The notes: generated by a model not told the origin, from the letters alone. A DNA stretch of 64,000 nucleotides from Hofstenia miamia (GCA_004352715.1 SCFE01000068.1:1261184-1325183), one strand, 5' to 3'; shown: positions 22,719-35,470, counted from the stretch's first letter. A program made the numbers and translations.

Positions 22719-24873
22719 CACTATTGGAAAAATGGTTTTTACATTCTGAAAATTGAGCGAGAACCCATAGTTATCTTAAAATTATAGGAACAAATCGTGT
22801 CATAGTTGAGAAATATCATTTTATTTTGAAAATGTGTTGTTCATACATGGTTATAGCAAAATATTTCTTTCATAAACACATACTTAGAAGAGTTTATCAA
22901 CAACTTACTTGGAGCTAATGAAACATGATCATAATTTTTTTAAATTAGAAAACAATGACTTTAGAATGATCTATTTACACCTACACAGGTTATCGGCTGG
23001 TGGAGATGCTAAAGCAACCAATAGAGATTTGTGGTAAAGTTAATATCGCATGTGACTACTACGAGTGGCAAAAACCATCCACCAGGCGGTGTGGCATGCT
23101 TTCAACCAATTGCGCAACTCTATTTTCTGGAATTCTGTTCCATTCCTCAACCAGAGCAATAGCGAGTTCCTTCAAATTAGTTGGCTGGACGGGTCTCTGA
23201 CGAACTGAGCGCCCAAGTTCATCCCAAAGATGCTCAATTGANCAGCCTGACTAGGAAGTACATCTGCACTAGGGCAGTACTTTATAATTTTTTTAAGAGA
23301 TGTATGTTTCGCGTGGCATCATAATAGAGAAACGTTTATTAGAACAAGTCAGTAGTAGGAATTCAATTTTACAAAAAGGTATTTAAAAATCGTTGTTCTT
23401 CACTACCGTACGTAATCATTACCTACAAAATATTTAATAAGATGAATTTTGAATCTGAACTATTTGTTCCGTAGTATCACATCAAATTTTGGAACCTAGG
23501 AATGGAGTCATTAATTTTTTGGACAATAAAAATTACTAGTATAATCACCCAGTGTTAGTGCTGTTGTACTCCGTTTCAACAAACCCAATATATACATGTT
23601 CCATCCTTTTGACTGCTTCAATGACATTGGCTTTTCTCTAACAAAAATGTTGTTTACATACCAGAGCAACATCGAGTTCCCTCCAATTAGTTGGCTGGAC
23701 GGGTCTCTGTCAAACTGAGCGCCCAAGTTCATCCCAAAGATGCTCAATTGGGTTCAAATCCGGACTTAACGGGGGCTGCCGTAGATCGTTGATGTTGTTG
23801 TTCTCTACGTACATTCGCACAATCCGAGCTCTCTGTGCAGGAGCCTTGTCATCTAGGTACCTGAAATTGTTACCAAATATTCCACGAGCCCAGGAAACCA
23901 AGTTTCAATCCAGAATCTGCCTGTACACGGCACCTGTCACGTTCTGATGAATGACCAGTTCGCTTTTTCTAGTTGCACAGAAGGCACCCCATACATGCAC
24001 TGATCCACCTCCTCCAGCAACTCGATTGCGCACACACTAGTCGAGGAGACGTTCCCCTGTCCTTCACCGAACGCGTTGCCTGCCATCTACTGGCAGGAGT
24101 ACAAACCTGGACTCGTCACCATATACTACGTGCTGCCAGTGTTGCACAGTCAGGTTTCCGCACTGCCTAGCCCAAGCCAACGTTTGTGTCTTGGAGTCAA
24201 TTTTGGCTTAACCGCACACCGACGATCCCTGTATCCCATCTGGATCAGTCTATTATGCACAGTCTGACTACACGCTTGGACATTAGTGTTCTGACGCCAC
24301 TCAGCGTTGATAATGTTGCACGATTTGAATCAATTCTGACGTGCCAAACAACCAAGTGCACGGTCTTGTCGTGCATTACTGATGCGTGGACGACCAGAGG
24401 ACCTTCCTGGATCCAAACTTGCTGTGTCCTGATGGCGTTTCAGGATCCGATTAACTGTTGCACGTGTGATGCCAACTCGTTGTGCAATAATTTTCTGAGT
24501 TAAGCCTTCTTCAGCAAATGCAAGTATATGATTATGTGTACCAATTCCAGTAGGGCGTGGCATTATTTAAGAATATACTTCAACTAAATTTACACCAACA
24601 AAATTGCTCAAAATCAAGTGTATGAGGCATTTTAAGTAATGTACAATTGATTTATATAGGAAGAATGAAACAATTATTTTAGGGTAAATATCTCAAATCA
24701 TTCATTGTGAGCAATATAAAGCTCAAACCTGAGCTACATGAATTAAGGGGTAGTGTCAAACAATAATCAAATGAAAATAAAATCACTAGAAACAAAATGG
24801 ACAACCGAAAATAGGCATATTTCTCTGAAAATCTAAAATTTTGGCCATTTAACAACCATTTTTTCCAATAGTG
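22719..24873 (-). mobile_element. composite of two Tc1 elements bounded by inverted CACTATTGG ends
   Basis: Both ends carry CACTATTGGAAAAA(A)TGGTT in inverted orientation next to TA. On the minus strand a Tc1 transposase starts at 24563 (MPRPTGIGTHNHILAFAEEG) with an HTH (ITRATVNRILKRHQ). The middle is frame-broken but shows SVHVWGAF; 23710-23901 has the second catalytic block (LDDKAPAQRARIV) and the third (SPDLNPIEHLWDELG). The last block recurs in diverged form at 23157-23241, followed towards 23040 by a C-terminal tail ending in ESMPHR. Two different Tc1 copies are therefore joined, with 0.4 kb of other sequence and a single N (23242) between them. Neither is intact. Confidence 0.75.
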
Positions 24874-24930
24874 TATATATATATATATATATATGTATAT
24901 GTACATATATGTATATACATATAATGGCGA
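24873..24930. repeat. (TA)n / (TATG)n microsatellite
   Basis: TA dinucleotide run of about 20 bases followed by TATG/CATA-type variants, directly outside the Tc1 end. Confidence 0.9.
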
Positions 24931-25003
24931 TTCCGACTACAAGTTATTTCGTTTCGATGTCTTAAATGATTTTAAATTTTTGTCATGGATTGCTTATGCG
25001 CAT

Positions 25004-25372
25004 TAGGGTTTTCGAGTACTCGGAATGTGAAGAACTCGAATAAGCTCGCAAAACTCGATCGAAAAAACTCGGAAGAGAAATCATCAAAACTCGAATTCGA
25101 ACTCGATCGAAACTCCACTCGAAAATACAGTAAAAATGAAATTATTTTAAATTTCACTTTTTTCCCAAAATAATTATTTTTAGCTTAGAATTATTGCAAA
25201 ATAAATGTTTTTTACCATAAAAAACTCGGAATGAGAAGTAAACTCGATCGAACTTGGAATTTTGTTTTAAAACTCGGAACGAGTAACTCGAACTCGAACT
25301 CGACTCAAAAATCCTGATGCCCATACCTACAATATGAGATTTGAAAAAATTAGATTTTTTAATTTTAAATTT
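25004..25372. mobile_element. inverted, truncated copy of the TCGAG hAT-like element
   Basis: This is the reverse complement of about 19335-19699 at high identity, including the AGGGTTTTCGAGTACTCG end (first base C to T), the TCGAG motif tracts and the junction between the two half-units. It ends inside the first half-unit, so only one terminus is present. Sharing of the internal junction shows that the composite structure was already present when the element spread. Confidence 0.75.
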
Positions 25373-27162
25373 TCGTTTCGTTTTACCATAGCCGGTGGCG
25401 CCAGTATTAATAACGGAATTATACAGCGCGAAAACTGTCTATAGCGCCATTATTTATATATATACATATATAAGCAATAGACTAGGATCAAGTCATATTT
25501 CTATATTTGAAAATTAGTTGAGGTTTTATTATATCTACTAAGAATTGGAAATGGTTTAGTCAGGACCGCGGTTTGGTCTACAGTATATACAAGTAATCGT
25601 TCATATTAGGTTCTTTAAAATAATCTTTCTGTTTCACACCTCATGTTCAAATGAGATTAGATGCAGATTATCCAACCAAATAAATTGCTATTAACTGAGA
25701 AGAATTGCGAATAACAGCATAGTAAAAAAAATAATCCACCTAATAATAACTATATAAAAGTATATTTCTTAAACTGCTTTTGTTTTTTTCTTGACAGGAA
25801 AAACAATTTAAGAGTTGCGTTTTGAACGTACTCATCAAATGTTTCAAATAATCCAGATTTTTAGTGTTTAATTAGTCAAACGTCAGGTTCCGTTCGGAAA
25901 GGGGGTCTATTTCAAAGTCAGTATCTACTAAGGTGTGCACTGGCTTTTTTCTTTTACAGATTTTCATTAGCATGTTCAAGGTTCTAATATCCACACTTAA
26001 TTGAAGAACATATGTTAGATGCAATTTAATTTTAATGGATATATAAACTCACTTAACTTTTCAGTTTTTTGAATTTCTAAGTTTTTTGCAATTTTTTCGC
26101 TCTCACATATAGTACTATTTGGTCTTCTATTTGCTTGAAAAAAATCAGTAATAACTGCGAGTTTATTAATTCATTTTGCTCTATATTCTTAAATTTCGGT
26201 ATTTCATTAAATCTAAAAAGGCATTTATAAGAACTAATTTAGATTATAAAATATTTCTTAATATTTGGAATTTGGAATCGGAACCAATATATAATTTTAT
26301 TCGAACTCTCAGCATGAAAATTCGAATCATTCGAATATTGAAATCCATAAACCAAATAGCCCACCTTGAAACCACGACCAGGTCTAAGCTGTTACATTTT
26401 TAGAAAAGTTAAGCACTCCAGTTAGTATGTATTATTAAAAAACAACATTTAAGAACAATGCAGTACTGGAAATAATGGTTGAAACAAAACATTGGACAAA
26501 TAATTTTGGATGTACTCAAATTGTAGATTTTTATTATCAGAACTATTCTTCTTGTTGAATATTCAAATTTAATGATAATCTAACTATAATAAAATTTAGC
26601 TTCCATCCTGTAAAAAGCTCCTTAAAAAAATTCTCCATATATATATTTGGTAATTCAAAAATATAAAAAACGAACTGAATACATTCAGAAGTGTTAGAAA
26701 TATTGACTATGAATAATTGCTGAATTTACATCAAAACGAGTGATGCAATGCCAAGATAATTGTACAGATTTTAATGTTAACATTTCTGAATCTTCTGTTG
26801 GGTGTTGTTTGGATAGCAGCCAACTATTCAAATTATATCTACGCCTCCTTTAATCTTTTACTAATCAAAGAACAAATTCAACCGCAATCAAGACAGATTA
26901 TTTGCAATATTATTCTTCTGATTATTTAAGTCGTGATCAGATCATGATTCTAGTTCTAGTTCTCTTTTGCAAACTTTAGATCCCATTTTTGGGAAGTGAA
27001 GGAAATCAATGGGCCTAATTTTCATAGTTTGCTGAACACAGCTCTCGTGAGGTGCTGTGAGTAAAACTATGATGCAGAAAATTATGAATCGCAAATTGTG
27101 ATAATGGTAAATTTTCTGATACAGATCTGGTGTTATAAGAATAATCACAGGGATTTAATTTT
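25373..27162. other. noncoding stretch, no supported gene
   Basis: AT-rich sequence; short (TA)n-like patches near 25446-25470 and 26636-26648. No recognised frame on either strand. Confidence 0.45.
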
Positions 27163-27600
27163 TTAAAGTTTTGAGCAAGCGATGAGTGCCTGCATTAGTC
27201 TACAACGAGATATTCTCCTGCGATCTTTTAATGTTTGTAAGTTTAGGTCTTCTCTTTTATTTGAAACGCTTTCTGTTCGTCCTCTGATGCTACAAATAAA
27301 CATAATAGCTCGCCTTTGAATTCTTTTCAACTGTCCAACATGTTTTTGCATATACGGATCCCAGATTTCATCTGCATATTCCAAAATCGAACACCATAAT
27401 GTTAGGTCTTGAAAAAGGTTTACCTTGAGTGGGGCTTTGAACAAAACATCTTACATCATTCCTAGCTTTTGATATGCATTTGATGTAATATTATTTATAT
27501 GCATATCCCATTTGAAATCATTGCTAATAATGACACCTAAGTATTTAAAATGATTTTCCACTTCAACGGTGTCTTGCATAAAGTATAGTTAGCATTATAA
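27163..27600 (-). pseudogene. non-LTR retrotransposon ORF2, post-RT fragment
   Basis: Minus-strand frames carry the region after the reverse-transcriptase palm of jockey/CR1-type elements: EVENHFKYLGVIIS, then DMHINNITSNAYQKLGM (about 27600-27450), then after a stop ILEYADEIWDPYMQKHV, QLKRIQRRAIMFI and LNLQTLKDRRRISRCRLMQ (27163-27444). No catalytic YADD motif is present, so only the C-terminal third remains. Confidence 0.7.
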
Positions 27601-28004
27601 TTAGCATTAGTACTTTGACTATTGACATAAAATGATGTTAAGTGACATTTATCTTCATTATTTAGCAAAAATATCAGGCAAGTAATTACAATTTAATTAT
27701 AAAAGAATAGTCAAGTCGCTAGAAAACTTTCATATATGCGAATATTTTAAAAATTGGAGATTAATAAAGATATATTTTTTCAATATTTGAGAATTCTCTT
27801 TTCTAATAGTACAAATCTATGAAAAATTAAATGTTCCAAAGGACTTTGCTCATCACATGAGAAATGAGCGACTAGCTAATCGAATTCTGAGGAAATATAC
27901 ATTAGACGTTTGTTCGAATGTGCCACATCGTCTGTGATGTATATATATCCTCTATGTTTACATGCATGCTCGTGGTGTCTTAACCAGAAACATGCAGACC
28001 TTAA

Positions 28005-31000
28005 TCAACTTTCAGCTACCTTTGTCATCAGCAATATAGCCAAGTCTTTACATTCATTTCGTTCCTGCGTGCCAAAATGCTTTGCAACACTCATGCAAAC
28101 ACTTCTCTCAATTACTTTAAAATTTGCAGTACATCGTCTGTCTTTAGCCAGTTTTGCTTGTATAGTGTTTATTATTTTCAGCTTAAAATCAGGTGGCATT
28201 GTCAAACAGAAACTGTAACACGTCTCCATCCCCATTTGCTTAAATAGATTGGTTAGTGTTGTTTTGTTACGTCTTTCAGCTGGACAACATTCTAACCATT
28301 TCATGAATATAGCCCATAAAGCTTCTGTGCAACTGCTTTTCCCAAAAGCCTCTTTTATTACGTTTTCAGATTCAAATGGAGACAAGTCTGAAGTTAATAA
28401 AAGATATCTAGAAAACTCCTTTGTTTTATCAATTGATACTAATGACCTTACACTCAAAAATATCAATGTAAGCTCTTGCTCCTTTAATTCTGATATCGCC
28501 TCATCAGTACATTCAAACTTTGAGAGGATAGAAGGCCAATCAGAATCAGCAGTAGTAACAATTTTCACTATAAGTTCTTCATTTAGAATCATTGATGTAC
28601 TAATGTCGGACGAATTTGCAGCACTACTGCTAGTTTCAATGCTGCAGGGTCTATCGTACGGTTTAGATCTCTTCACTTTCGGACTCTTAAAGTGAACTCG
28701 CTGTGGTGATCGCTGAACAAATTGCAATTCAATTTTTAAATGAAATAATTGTGTTCTAATTCTCGTATTGTCATTAGAATAAGACTCTTTATAGTATGTT
28801 ATAGTTCCTTCTGGATCACGTGATTTAGATTTTAGCTTCATTTTGTACTCTTGCAAATTGCTTTCATGTTCTGGTTCAGGATATTTAAAAATTAAGTTAC
28901 CCTCTTGTTCTAATACATACCCATAAGTTTTATCGATCTGCAAATTTCCAGATATTGAGCCTATGATAACATCTGTGGCTTCCATACTACTTACTCTTCT
29001 GAACCGCACACCTTGCCTTAGTTTAATTGATTTATGTTCTTCTTCATCTCGGAATTTTCTACAATCGAATATGACTTTGTCATCAGACTCTGAGGGACAA
29101 ACAATAACATATACAGAATTTTCCATGTATTTTTCCCAAGGCATCGAAAGTGATATCGCAAGATTTTCTTGGGAACCCTCTGTAAACACAGCACCAACAG
29201 GAGAAAATGTTAATGACTTGTAAGAAAAGTAACCATTTCCAAACTCGTATTTCATTGGACATGGCACAATCTGCCATGTTTTTAAAGAACCATCAACATA
29301 TGAGTAAATATTTGTGTTTGAATTATCCCCCTGTTTACACTCTGGAAATGATACTGTAACTGATACTGGTTTTAGGAAGGGTATGTCAGGAAATTGATCA
29401 ATAAAAATGAATGGGCTCATTTTGTGTTGCTGCCCGAGTGTAGAATTCACAATATGTTGGGGAATATAGTGAACTTCTACTGCTACGATTCTGCTAGTTG
29501 AAACAGAACATTCAGGCCATGAAATGCGTACACCATTGGAAAATCTTACTACGGCTGCATCACGTGTGATTAATAGACGTTGAAAGCCCCACCCATATTC
29601 ATCAACTGCCACGTCATAATGCTGTTCGTCACTAAATTGTGGGGGTAACTGCTTCGTCAAATGATGATTCATATTCACATTTTCTGACGTCTGCAAAATT
29701 TCAATACATTCCTTTTTAAATCTACAGTCAAGTAGGATAAAACGAATGTCTTTTGACAAAATGAGTTGTAGGCTTTCTTTTTGCCACATGGATAAATCAG
29801 CACTAAATATCACCATAGTTGTTGATATCATTTCATCTAATAGTCCTACATAATCAAGTACATTGCAAAGATGTTTGCAATTTCTGCAATCGACACTAAC
29901 ATGTGAAATATTTAAACTTTTGATGCTTGAGATATTTCTGTTTAGAAATTCAATAAATTGATTTTGTTTGCACTGTCTAAACAATAAAACGACATGATTC
30001 AGACATATTTCATAGGATGGTTTTAGATAGAGCCTGGAAAAATGTGTTATGTGACTTTTCCTATTATTTCCAAAAATTTCTGGTAAGAATGGTATAATAT
30101 TTTGATATGCCAATTTTGTGTTTGAGCAGAGCAAACTACTCAGGAATAAAGATGCAGTTAAGTTTTGTAGTTCTTCTGACCAAAATGATATGCTATCTAA
30201 CAAAATAGATGGGAAGAGGATACTCAAAATTGATGATGTTACATACACATTGTTTTGATTACCAAAAATCATTTCCAAGTCTTCAAGAACAATATTGCGC
30301 TTCATTTCATCGTGTTTTACTAAGTTGGTGTTGTCAATGTCTGAAGAACATGCTACAATGTAATTTTTCATATGAAAATAGTCTAATTTTGTATAATATT
30401 TAGTCCATAATATTAGAACATCTTCAAATGGAATGGAATGCTTATCTTCAGAGAGACAAACTATTGAAATACTTTGAATTTCATCAAATAAATCTGAAAT
30501 AAGTCTGAAGACATGTGACTCGTTATCATCCACTATGCTAATGCTCAGAGAGTTACTCACTAAATCAGAATTGAAAATTGCTGGCAATTCAAAGGGCACA
30601 TACTTGAGCATTACTGAAAGTGAAACAGATCTTAGTTGTTCATGGCGATTCAGGGTTGCATAACCTCTTAGTTCTTCAAAGCAGGCTATCTCACAATGCT
30701 TCAAATCAGTAATTGTTTGTGTAACTAATGCAGTAAGACTTGCTTCATTCTGTAAATATTTACAGATTTGCAGCAATTGACCAATATGCAGTTTCTGAAT
30801 GCAATATCTTAAGCTAAGAATATCCATATGACACAAATGAATCATAATCCAAGAGAAGTGATTGTCTAACTTAATTCTGTTGACAATCACTAAGGCGTTG
30901 CTAATGTTATTGATATGCACGGCAATTAAGTAAAAACATATTGAACTTCCAACTTGTGGGTAGTTTTTCTTAAATTCCCTGAAAAATATTTCTAACTGTC

Positions 31001-31954
31001 CTTTGTAATACAATGTATAGGCCTCCTTTGCCAATTCTAAGATAGTTGATTGCACTGCTTCAGCTATACTATGTCTCTTGACATTATGACTTAAAGCTCG
31101 GTGCTTCAAAACAGCGCATAAATAGGCTTTTGAAATCATTTCTTCATTGCAGTTTTCAAAGTGAACAAAATGCCTATTTAATAAATAAGCAAGTTGTACG
31201 GATAATGCCAAGTTATGCACACCCCCATACTGCAAAAACAAATTAGCGTACCAATAAGAGGGTTGACTTTCTTCTAAAAGCTGCTGCATCAGTTGTTGGT
31301 AGCCAGTATACTCCAAGCCATAAATGTGATAAATGCGAGAACAGTTGTGAACAATGTCAGAATGTACACTTGGAACTTTGAGACCAAAAACAACCGTAGT
31401 GAATTCAAAAGAGGGATCATGAAGAAGAGATTGTATACACAATTTCTGATGGTCGTTTGTGAGTAAACTAATATCGTCTACCAGCAATAGTGTTTTTTCA
31501 CCAAACATTTGACAAAATTCATTGACATTGATAGGAAATTCAATGCTATTAACAGATGTGTAAAAGCATTTCAAGTAGGAGTTGTAATCTGATGATTCAA
31601 GATAGAATATGTACTCATACTTGGACTTGTGGACGTTTAAAGTTTCATAAAAGCTTATTGTTTTTAAACAAGTAGTCATACCAGAACCTGGAGGCCCTAG
31701 TAAGCAAAGTTTCGAACCACGTTCTTCTTCATTCAAAGAGTTCAGCAACTGATCAATGCTAATCTTTGAAGAATACTCAAAGGATGAAATCTTGAAGTCA
31801 ATGTGTTCTTGTTCAAAGACATAGAAGGGTTGAATCACCATGTCATAATTCACTTCTTCTGAAAAATACGACAGCTTGAATTTTGAGCTCTCTTCTAAGA
31901 TGGTAGAATATATCGACTGGCGTATGTGTTCAGTTTGATTTGGTAAGAAGTCCT
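28005..31954 (-). CDS. NACHT-ZU5/UPA protein with death-fold-like C-terminus (single large exon)
   Basis: The reading frame can be extended to an ATG at 32021 (1338 codons), but its first 20-odd codons coincide with a T-rich tract ending in TATATTTAG at 31955, so I place the exon start at 31954. Numbering from 32021: a NACHT-type NTPase at about 100-290, with a P-loop GPPGSGMTT at 109-117 in which the usual lysine is methionine, Walker B TLLLVDD at 177-183, and a GGVHNLALSVQLAYLL helix; a long helical region at 290-790; a ZU5-like domain at about 803-895 (SPFIFIDQFPDIPFLKPV); a second beta-rich ZU5/UPA-like part to about 1105; a Ser-rich linker; then a death-fold-like helical tail at 1150-1290 with KWLECCPAE. 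This order recalls PIDD-like and UNC5-like signalling scaffolds joined to an NLR-type NTPase, so a cytosolic signalling or innate-immune role is inferred. The frame is intact and has no stop. Confidence 0.82.
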
Positions 31955-34453
31955 CTAAATATAGACGTTGAATATACCATTTGTTTATAAAAGTCATTAA
32001 ATACAAAAAAATCAACAACATTTTTGCAAAGTATATTGATTTCTAATGAGAATGAATTGCATTATTGTCTTCCATTTACAATTTTGAAATAATGCAAATT
32101 GGAGAGCACTATTTAAGAATGTATGAAGTTTAAACCCAAAAAACTGTATAATTATATTATTAGAATTCTGGTAACTTAGTAGCAATCTAAATTTCCATTT
32201 TTAACAACATGCTTAACTAATAGCATGTATATTAGGAAACCACACAAGACCATAAGACAAAATATTTAAGGGCTCTAGGAATGGAAAAGAGCAGGACCAT
32301 TAAAATTTAATTCTACAAAAACGCAATGCTTTTCTTTAATTAAACATTTAGTGATTAAAATATAACAGAATAGAACCAGCGTCATAAAAATCATGTTTTT
32401 AAATAAAAACGTATGAAGCGAATAATGTCAATCTTAAAATTTTAAAGGAACGTTGATGGTTTCCTAAAAATTTTTAAGCCCTTGTAGTTCACAAACTCAT
32501 AAAGATTTCCACCCTTCTATCTGTTTATCTACTCAAAAGCATTTAAAGTTAATTTTTGGTTTCATGGACTTTCGACTTCCAGATCATCCGAACACTAGAT
32601 ATTGAGGATTTAAACATTTTAAAAAATCTGGGTTTCCAAATACTTCAAGCACTAAAACATCTTGGGACAAGTGTTCAAGCCCATTTACCAATAGATCTGT
32701 CAGTACCTCAAGATTTCCAACCTCATAATACAGCTGAAGAATATAGAACCCACTACTCCAAATTAGGTTCTGATCTTAAACATTTTTGGTGCCTATGATT
32801 GTGGTTCAAGATTTAACCAAATCAAGGAATAAAGATTTTTTTATAATTAGGCTTTATTTCGTCATACATTATTTTACAGTCCACTTGCACAAATTAAAAC
32901 TTGGCATACAAAAAATTGACTTTCTTTACAATTGCCTGTCTGGGATATTTCGCAATTTTTGCACTACACAGAAAGAATGTAAAATATGCAGGACATCTAG
33001 TTGGTAATGAATTTGCATTCTCGCATTGAATTAGAATTTACAATTGCTTTATTGAAAGTTTTCTATGCAATTACACAAAGTATCATAAAACTAATGTCTA
33101 TAATCGATAAAGGGCTATTATTGATTAAGTAGCCATTTAAAACCAGTATTAATCTCATTAGTTCAAAGTAACTTGTGTCATTATTCTAGATTCTTTACAC
33201 TACTTATAAGAAATTTAAACTATTATAATACATACCATGAATTAAATGGACACGTATATTTGTACATGCGTTCTTCCTCATCATAATTTTTTAAAAATTG
33301 GAATTACTTCAACCATTGCATGGCAATTAGCACTAGCAAATTTTTTAACAATAAATTCGAGAACATTCTCCAGAGACATGTTTATTCATTGGACAGATTT
33401 TTTTTCAATCAAATCTAGTTAGTTTTGGAATTTCAGAATCTTCAAATTGAAATTGAGTTTACTAAGCCAAATTTGTTTTGCAACAAGCCTACTATGTTTA
33501 TGATTTCCATTACCATGTATCTAATTATAATGTCGTTCCACAGGGGGAGGAGGAAATAGGGGTAACACTATTGAACAAACTGACAATGGAGCAATGCAAA
33601 TTCCTAACTTTTAGATAAACGTCAGGTATGTATTTAAGGAAATAAGGAAAAACATTTTCAGTTTTATGCAACTGAATGGATTGTCATGATCATTATGCTT
33701 GAATTGTTAGCGGAATTTAAGTTCTTGCAGTCAAATGTTTTAATAATAGATTTAAATACATATATTGGATATTCGAAATCAGGTGCTAAAGTAAATCACA
33801 AACGTTGCTTCCTGAATTTTGCAAAACTTTGGTTTCGCTCCTAAAGTACTGATATTGGTCATTTGACAATTCTAAAAGCTGGTATTAATGAAACCATCTG
33901 GTATTTACCATCCATGCATAAAGTCTTGTTGGAGCTTTATATAATTGTTACACAAAAATGTATAATTTTGCATATTGAAAGAATTGGAACTGATTTAGCG
34001 TAGGGTGGCATTAGTTATTTCAATAATGATTAACTATTAAATATGGCTCCAGAATTTTGTTCGTGGAATAGAGAACCTGGTCATTTGTGTACATTATCTG
34101 TGTGTTCTGAGACAAATCATGACATACTATTTTAGTATAGTAGGCGATGAACATGAATAGATATAATATTCTAAAAAAACCATTAAAGACCATACATAAT
34201 TAACTGTGAAAGCGATCACTTTAATAACATTATTCCAATCAAAATTCAACTGGGATTCAATTGGATTCCAATTCCAATGGATAACATCTCGATATTTCAG
34301 GATTTCCCAATTTCTTAATATGCTTGGAAAAAATAGTTTGAGAATGTTAAAAATACAGTATGTTCTTATTAAGGCAGATTGTGATTAATGTTAAAGCTGT
34401 TAAGCAAAGCGAAGTATTGATTTACAGTAAGGAATTTTAATAACACTACTTAC
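31955..34453 (-). other. probable intron upstream of the NACHT exon
   Basis: AT-rich, no transposon recognised. The alternative acceptor CTCATTAG at about 32043 would keep the ATG region coding in phase 0; the pyrimidine-rich tract before 31955 argues for the later acceptor. Confidence 0.45.
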
Positions 34454-34516
34454 GATTTGAAATTTCCTGATGAGTACTTTTTTTACTTGACACTCCATCT
34501 GTATCCGTGGAATCAC
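34454..34516 (-). CDS. candidate 63-nt exon of the NACHT gene
   Basis: Bounded by acceptor CATTTTAG and an excellent donor C|GTAAGT. In the frame with two leading bases it encodes DSTDTDGVSSKKSTHQEISN, a polar linker-like peptide, and leaves one base, which completes a codon with the two bases at the start of the NACHT exon (31954). It is also open in phase 0. Assignment to the NACHT gene rests on strand, order and phase only. Confidence 0.5.
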
Positions 34517-34594
34517 CTAAAATGTACTTAGCATTGTATGAATTCATTTAAAATATCTAAAATTTTCAATCAATAAACGCAAACCTACAAAATT

Positions 34595-35399
34595 TCAAAA
34601 AACAAAGTGTTCAGGAACTCTTCTGCATGGCAATCTTATTGGTTCCTCCGTTGTGGTTATTATTTTATGTGTTTCTCCAACCGCTTTTCCCATGCTAATT
34701 TCTTCATAATTAAATATTCTTGCATGTCTTTTGAGTATTACTACCAATTGCTTCCTTTCTTCCACGCTTAAGTGTTGATACTCCTCTTCTTTTATTTCTG
34801 GTATTTGGTAATCCTCATTTTCTTCCTGTATTATATTAATTGACTTGTTCACCATCGTTTTCTTTGTTTTGATTTGTTTTCCTTCCTTCTTTAGTGTGTC
34901 CTTCTTTATATTGACCACATGATTAGTTGGTTTTAACATTGGTATCAATCATTTGCCGTTTTTTACTACACACAAGCTTGATGGTAGGTAGACAGACTTT
35001 GTATTTATGCCTTTTTGGTTGGTTATCATAACCTCAGTCAGCACACAATTCATTGCCTCTCTCTGGCACATCTTCCAATTATTAGGTAAAATCTTTACAT
35101 CTTCTGTTAATCGAAATTCTATCATTTGTGTTCGTTGCTCTTCTTTCTTAGTTAGTATCACTTCTTCTTGAACCAACCTAGTTTTATTTATGTGGTCAAT
35201 GATACATTTATTTGTCGTCAAAAAATCATTTCCCAATATATATACGTAGGGGAGCGCATTTTTCTCTGTGTCTATCACTGTAAATGTTTGCAAAAACGTA
35301 GTGTTTGTTGGCTTTATTGGTACTTCCTTCCACTTTCCTTTGGTATCAATGTAATCTCCCGAAGCATTAAGTAGTCTGCTTTTTTCGCTTTCCAATTTT
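34595..35399 (-). pseudogene. Ty3/gypsy retrotransposon pol fragment (protease end to RT start)
   Basis: Two consecutive minus-strand frames split by a stop at about 34948. The first has an aspartic-protease C-terminus (LPYVYILGNDFLTTNKCIID). The second has the linker and entry to reverse transcriptase: LSVEERKQLVVILKRHARIF, then ETHKIITTTEEPIRLPCRR. Neither gag, the RT catalytic core, RNase H, integrase nor LTRs were seen. The right edge ends at an N (35400) beside a (TA)n run. It lies within the inferred NACHT-gene intron region. Confidence 0.75.
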
Positions 35400-35431
35400 N
35401 AATTTTCATAATATTATCAATTATGTATACA

Positions 35432-35466
<35 letters not shown>
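35400..35466. repeat. single N and (TA)n microsatellite
   Basis: One undetermined base at 35400, then a (TA)n run at about 35438-35465. Another join at low-complexity sequence. Confidence 0.85.

Positions 35467-35470
<4 letters not shown>

Noticed and set aside
23745-23765. GGGTTCAAATCC, which resembles a tRNA T-arm
   Set aside because: It is part of the Tc1 transposase reading frame, and no acceptor stem, D-arm or anticodon arm is nearby.
23973-24503. Plus-strand frames of 63-105 codons
   Set aside because: They are the opposite strand of the decayed Tc1 transposase read on the minus strand.
28249-29223. Plus-strand frames up to 148 codons
   Set aside because: They are antisense to the intact NACHT-ZU5 reading frame and have no motif of their own.
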